DNA of 64,000 nucleotides from JABDLO01 sp041749255 (GTDB lineage Bacteria > Bacteroidota > Bacteroidia > Chitinophagales > Saprospiraceae). The first letter of the stretch is position 1, and each line of letters begins with the position of its first letter. The stretch spans positions 10,078-74,077 of the forward strand of contig JBGTBR010000067.1 in the NCBI GenBank assembly GCA_041749255.1, written 5' to 3'. Below are positions 61,364 to 64,000 of this stretch, piece by piece. Under the pieces are notes generated by a model. The model was given only the letters and a program-made list of their open reading frames with translations. It had not been told where the DNA came from and did no database searches. Both the position numbers and the translations under genes were made by a program.

Positions 61364-63727
61364 TTGATCTATAACGAAAAATATATTATACCTTTTATAC
61401 TCTTGTTTGGGCTTTTCAGCTCTTGTTCGACTTCAAAATACGTAGGACCTGGCGAATATTTACTTAAAGAAAACAAGATAGACATTATCGACAAACAAAA
61501 TGTCGAATCTGCAGGGAATTTAAAACAGGAATTGAGCACTTTTTTCAGGCAGGAACCCAACAGTAAATTATTTTGGGTAGTGCCAAGAGAATGGTTTTAT
61601 TTTAAAAATTCCGGACCGGGAGACAGCAGTTGGATCAATAAATGGGGAAGAAATACCATGGGTGAAACTCCGGTATTTTACAATGAAAGTGTTACCGAAG
61701 AAACCGCTCAGTCCATGGAGCAATTTTTAAGAAACAATAAAGGCTATTATTCTGCCTCAGTCGACTACAACAATAAGCCAAGTAAACATAAAACAAAAGT
61801 CACATACAATGTAAACACAGGAAGGCAATATAAAATTGGAGAAATCCAATATATCAGCAAGGATACTGCAATATTGGAAGTACTAAATAGTATTAGTTCT
61901 GAATCACTAATCAGCACCGGTTTACCTATGGATGCTACTATGTTTTTAGAGGAAAAGACGAGGATGATTACCGAGTTGCAAAATAGGGGTTATGCCAATT
62001 TTTCACCTAATTACATCGATATCAAAGGGGATAGTGCCAATATGAATAATACGGTAGATGTATTTTTTGAAATATATCCTCCCGCTCCGGATACCATTCA
62101 TAAACAGTACAGAGTAGGCGATCTTCGGGTTTTTACTGATTATTATAACGACCAACCCGTGTCCAGGACTACTGATGATACACTCCATGGAATAATTTTT
62201 AAAAGAGAATCCAAAGACTACATCGTCAACCCCAATACCATCAGCAGTAAAATATTTCTCGAAAAAGGTGATCTGCTATCCAGAGACAGAAGGTTAAAGA
62301 CCTTTAAAAAATTATCAGAATTGGGCTCATACCGCTTTGTTTCTATGACTCCAATTCCAGATCCTGTCAATGACACCATCATTCATTATGATATATTATT
62401 AACGCCTCAAGCCCATAAATGGGTAACCGATTTAGGAACGGATGTTAATTATTCCTCCGTAAATACACCAACCGGGAGGCAGCTTTTTGGATTCTCTGCC
62501 AGTGGCTTATTACTTAACAGAAATTTTCTTAAGGGTAGCGAGCAATTAACATTTGCCATAGATAATGGTTACGAGTTCAACCTGGATACGGTAAGGTTAA
62601 GAACTTTTACTTTTGGAGTGACTACCAATCTGGAACTTCCCAAATATAAGACGATTTTTGATATGCCTTCTTTATTTAATAAGCTGGGATTGATGTCTGA
62701 TAGCCGTTTGAATAGTGTAGTGGATGAAACTACCACAAACATTACTTTAGGGTATAATATCATAACCATTCGCGATTTTTACAAGATCAATTCAGCAAAA
62801 GCATCACTATCCTATAATTATCATCCAAATCCTCGAACAAGATTTATAGTAAGGCAAGCATCCTTTGCATTAAATTCTTTCCGTCTTGAAGATATGTTTA
62901 TCAATATTGTCAATGAAAACCCACTTATCATTAATTCATTCTCTGACAATTTGATTACCGGATATCTCTTTAATGAAATATCTTTTATTCATAACTCTGT
63001 TCCCAGAAAAAATGGATGGTCCAACACCATTCTTGGAAGTTTTGAAATAAGCGGCCTGGAAACTTTTCTGGCTAATCAGGCTTACAATGCCATCAGTGGA
63101 AGCAGAAAAGAGTGGAATTTTTTCAATGAAATTTCATTTGCAAAATATGTGCGTACAGAAATCGATACAAGATTTTATAAAACTTTAACAGGCTCATCCT
63201 CTTTGGCTTTCCGAATCAATGGTGGAATTGCCATCCCCTATGGAGGTTCAGAAGCCATCCCCTTTATTAGCCAATTTAGCGTTGGAGGCCCAAACAGTTT
63301 AAGAGCCTGGGATCAAAGAGAACTAGGCCCAGGTGGAAATAGAGAATTTTTGTTAAACCCGCCATCCAATCAGGCCTATTTTCAGCAGGGTGATATTAAA
63401 ATTGAAGTCAATGCGGAATTCAGATTTGATTTATTCTTTTTATTGGAAGGAGCATTTTTTATTGATGTCGGAAATGTGTGGACACTCAAGGAAGACATCA
63501 ACAGAGCAGGTTCGCAATTTACCTCGGGATTCTACAACCAATTGGCTGTAGGGGCAGGATATGGATTAAGATGGGATTTTACTTATTTCAATATTCGATT
63601 TGATTTTGGATACCGTGTCAGAGATCCTTTTCCCAGTGCTGACACCGGATCCCATTGGTACTCATGGCAGAGAATCAAAAGCCAGGGATTTGGCAATTTA
63701 CAGGTGGCTGTTAATTATCCTTTCTGA
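61364..63727 (+). CDS. tamL: TamL, lipid-anchored TamA/BamA-type outer-membrane protein
   Basis: 787 residues. The only usable start is a TTG at 61364, because an in-frame stop directly precedes it. The short N-terminus runs into lipobox LFSSC (Cys21), so it is a lipoprotein, as in the Bacteroidota TamA variant TamL. POTRA-like domains fill about 110-380 and a 16-strand Omp85 barrel fills about 390-787, with the FGLGGPNSLRAWDQ-type loop (here VGGPNSLRAWDQ, the VRGF-like region) and a terminal Phe. It inserts proteins into the outer membrane; its TamB partner is not in this window. Confidence 0.9.
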   Translation: MIYNEKYIIPFILLFGLFSSCSTSKYVGPGEYLLKENKIDIIDKQNVESAGNLKQELSTFFRQEPNSKLFWVVPREWFYFKNSGPGDSSWINKWGRNTMGETPVFYNESVTEETAQSMEQFLRNNKGYYSASVDYNNKPSKHKTKVTYNVNTGRQYKIGEIQYISKDTAILEVLNSISSESLISTGLPMDATMFLEEKTRMITELQNRGYANFSPNYIDIKGDSANMNNTVDVFFEIYPPAPDTIHKQYRVGDLRVFTDYYNDQPVSRTTDDTLHGIIFKRESKDYIVNPNTISSKIFLEKGDLLSRDRRLKTFKKLSELGSYRFVSMTPIPDPVNDTIIHYDILLTPQAHKWVTDLGTDVNYSSVNTPTGRQLFGFSASGLLLNRNFLKGSEQLTFAIDNGYEFNLDTVRLRTFTFGVTTNLELPKYKTIFDMPSLFNKLGLMSDSRLNSVVDETTTNITLGYNIITIRDFYKINSAKASLSYNYHPNPRTRFIVRQASFALNSFRLEDMFINIVNENPLIINSFSDNLITGYLFNEISFIHNSVPRKNGWSNTILGSFEISGLETFLANQAYNAISGSRKEWNFFNEISFAKYVRTEIDTRFYKTLTGSSSLAFRINGGIAIPYGGSEAIPFISQFSVGGPNSLRAWDQRELGPGGNREFLLNPPSNQAYFQQGDIKIEVNAEFRFDLFFLLEGAFFIDVGNVWTLKEDINRAGSQFTSGFYNQLAVGAGYGLRWDFTYFNIRFDFGYRVRDPFPSADTGSHWYSWQRIKSQGFGNLQVAVNYPF

Positions 63728-63867
63728 TGGGGTAAAAGGTAAACGGTGAAAGTAAACCAAAACTAAAACTAAAACTAAAACCATTTTCTACCGGCTACGA
63801 ACTTCGTACTTGGAGAACTGCCTAATGCTCACTGTCCTCTGCTAATTATCAATGGACGAGAAAAAAA
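63728..63867. other. Word-repeat leader of GCACC locus B
   Basis: Noncoding: AAACTAAAACTAAAACTAAA, then TACCGGCTACGAACTTCG and CTGCCTAATGCTCACTGTCC. These resemble the word repeats that precede locus A at 37.7 kb. Confidence 0.5.
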
Positions 63868-64000
63868 CCAGCACCAGTGTGTAATCATTAAATTTGGGTG
63901 TTTAGTTGCGCACCTTTGGTGCTTGGGGAAATAGTTGTCGCATTATTTCACCCAAAGCATTGGGTGCTAATGCTCATCGCACCTTTGGTGCTTTTCCAAT
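63868..64000. repeat. Palindromic GCACC repeat cluster, locus B (cut by window end)
   Basis: Contains GCACCAGTGTG (63871), GCGCACCTTTGGTGCT (63908-63923), a hairpin GCATTATTTCACCCAA/TTGGGTGCTAATGC (63940-63974) and CGCACCTTTGGTGCT (about 63979-63993). Order and flanks match locus A, but the central hairpin has a different stem. Confidence 0.85.

Overview
The window reads as an AT-rich chromosomal segment of a Bacteroidota bacterium. The evidence is a TonB-dependent receptor, DUF4199 and DUF4369 proteins, a lipid-anchored TamA-type protein (TamL), YfhO, Bacteroidota-style -7 boxes (TAnnTTTG) and start codons with no clear Shine-Dalgarno. An IPTL-CTERM tail makes a Saprospiria-like member plausible; this is inference. 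No rRNA, tRNA, CRISPR array, transposase or phage gene was seen.

Layout. 0-6.6 kb: cell-surface genes (small barrel protein, diheme cytochrome c, TonB receptor, exported thioredoxin) and a GxxExxY gene set between TCTGAAC-type repeats. 6.6-11.7 kb: housekeeping genes (holA, priA, an exported DinB-like protein, dapF). 11.85-12.4 kb: a noncoding composite repeat with 38 heptamers, directly upstream of waaA and rfaE1 (lipid A inner core) and msrB. 15.25-16.31 kb: a noncoding array of about six imperfect multi-hairpin units. 16.4-26.2 kb: lipoprotein, membrane protein, rimO, a barrel, ornithine aminotransferase, and a large TPR protein directly abutting a beta-barrel protein. 26.3-36.5 kb: a two-AAA+ protein with duplicated N-terminal domains, the kdsC-ubiA-maf operon, a beta-helix surface protein, the folD/DinB-like/prmA operon and an isoaspartyl peptidase. 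36.8-43 kb: zinc peptidase, a repeat-filled gap, membrane proteins and rmuC. 43.4-50 kb: a five-gene tripartite efflux operon (adaptor, ATPase, fused permease, second ATPase, TolC). 50-57.4 kb: a surface-glycan cluster (three glycosyltransferases, YfhO, methyltransferase). 57.5-63.7 kb: YkoF-like protein, esterase, orphan oxidase subunit III, TlpA-like protein, a foldback element, an RNA methyltransferase and TamL. The end is again palindromic repeats.

Functional links. Envelope biogenesis dominates: waaA, rfaE1 and kdsC serve the Kdo/heptose core; TamL serves outer-membrane assembly; the TolC system serves export; the glycosyltransferase cluster serves surface polysaccharide. The least explained parts are noncoding: the 15.3-16.3 kb array, the heptamer array, the palindromic GCACC family at 37.9-38.2 and 63.87-64.0 kb, and the repeats flanking the GxxExxY gene. 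All positions, motifs and hairpins come from reading the sequence by eye; no search or folding program was run.
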